From: Flammeovirgaceae bacterium UBA2786
Lineage (GTDB): Bacteria > Bacteroidota > Bacteroidia > Cytophagales > Cyclobacteriaceae
Direction: 5' to 3'
Assembly (NCBI GenBank): GCA_002352225.1
Contig: DEIA01000022.1
Span: forward strand, 78,747 to 110,473
DNA length: 31,727 bases
The notes under the pieces: generated by a model
Database searches by the model: none
What the model was told of the DNA's origin: nothing
What the model saw: the letters and a program-made list of their open reading frames with translations, nothing else
Program-made: the position numbers and the translations under genes
In this document: positions 31,540-31,727 of the stretch, in pieces
How positions within the stretch are numbered: the first letter of the stretch is position 1
Layout: every line of letters starts with the position of its first letter

Positions 31540-31727
31540 GGGGCTGACCGGTTTTGACAGGATGTGTGGGGGTGTATGCCAGCATGCAGGCTCGTGGGAT
31601 GAGAGCCTTGAAAGATAGTCCTGACAATTTAAGTGGCGAGAATAACTACGCCATGGCTGCTTAATCTAAACTGAGTTTAGATTTGCTTATCCGCTGATAA
31701 GATCGGTGGAGGCCATCATTGCCCGGT
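31540..31727 (+). ncRNA. ssrA: tmRNA (transfer-messenger RNA), 5' part
   Basis: The sequence starts GGGGCTGA and continues CGGTTTTGACAGG, the conserved tmRNA 5' end that forms the acceptor/T-like part with the 3' end beyond the window. The tag frame (31635-31664) reads GGC GAG AAT AAC TAC GCC ATG GCT GCT TAA, giving tag GENNYAMAA preceded by the tmRNA-borne alanine. The expected hairpin after the stop is a 9-bp stem, AATCTAAAC (31663-31671) with GTTTAGATT (31675-31683). tmRNA with SmpB rescues stalled ribosomes and marks the nascent peptide for proteolysis. The gene is truncated at the window edge. Confidence 0.97.

Overview
The window looks like chromosomal DNA of a Bacteroidota bacterium, most likely a Cytophagales relative (order inferred from gene content only). 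The evidence is a SusC/SusD outer-membrane pair, DUF4252 and DUF4199 genes, a BatA-type membrane protein, a promoter of the phylum type (TTTG-N19-TAnnTTTG) in front of susC, few Shine-Dalgarno sites, and a tmRNA whose tag reads GENNYAMAA. There are no phage, insertion-sequence, CRISPR, rRNA or tRNA genes that I can see. Overall it reads as core chromosome with a few accessory touches.

Layout. 1-3900: the 3' part of a WD40-repeat protein, a DivIVA-like coiled-coil protein overlapping folB, an IscA-like protein lacking the C-terminal cysteines (minus strand), a small membrane-anchored hypothetical, a Rossmann-fold protein and dtd, closed by a strong bidirectional terminator. 4006-8750: susD and susC (minus) with a clear promoter but no adjacent sugar-active enzymes. 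8983-12470: a homologue of pentameric ligand-gated ion channels and a large secreted S9 peptidase (minus). 12616-15349: a four-helix membrane protein, a PD40/OmpA envelope protein and a DUF2007 zinc-ribbon protein (minus).

15412-19983: an ECF sigma factor, an overlapping anti-sigma-like membrane protein, three diverged DUF4252 exported proteins in a row, then an ABC ATPase and its permease. A GTAAC-N16-CGTCT element in front of the sigma gene suggests self-activation. 19985-23353: a GNAT acetyltransferase (minus), a SemiSWEET transporter (plus), and a minus-strand run of zinc-ribbon protein, SDR oxidoreductase and serine hydrolase. Ahead of that run lies an array of ATAAACG motifs on one helical face, shared with a divergent ssb gene.

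23354-30850: ssb, a frameshifted cation diffusion facilitator gene, then a compact operon: BatA-like protein, a UPF0175/DUF3368 toxin-antitoxin pair, a dihydroorotase homologue that has lost its metal ligands, two DUF4199 membrane proteins and a membrane-anchored family 2 glycosyltransferase. The operon ends in a long hairpin. 30859-31727: a small lipoprotein gene (minus) and the 5' part of ssrA (tmRNA), cut by the window end.

The items most worth a second look are the ECF/DUF4252 cassette with its predicted autoregulatory promoter, the ion-channel homologue, the ATAAACG array, and the glycosyltransferase operon carrying a metal-less dihydroorotase and an embedded toxin-antitoxin pair.
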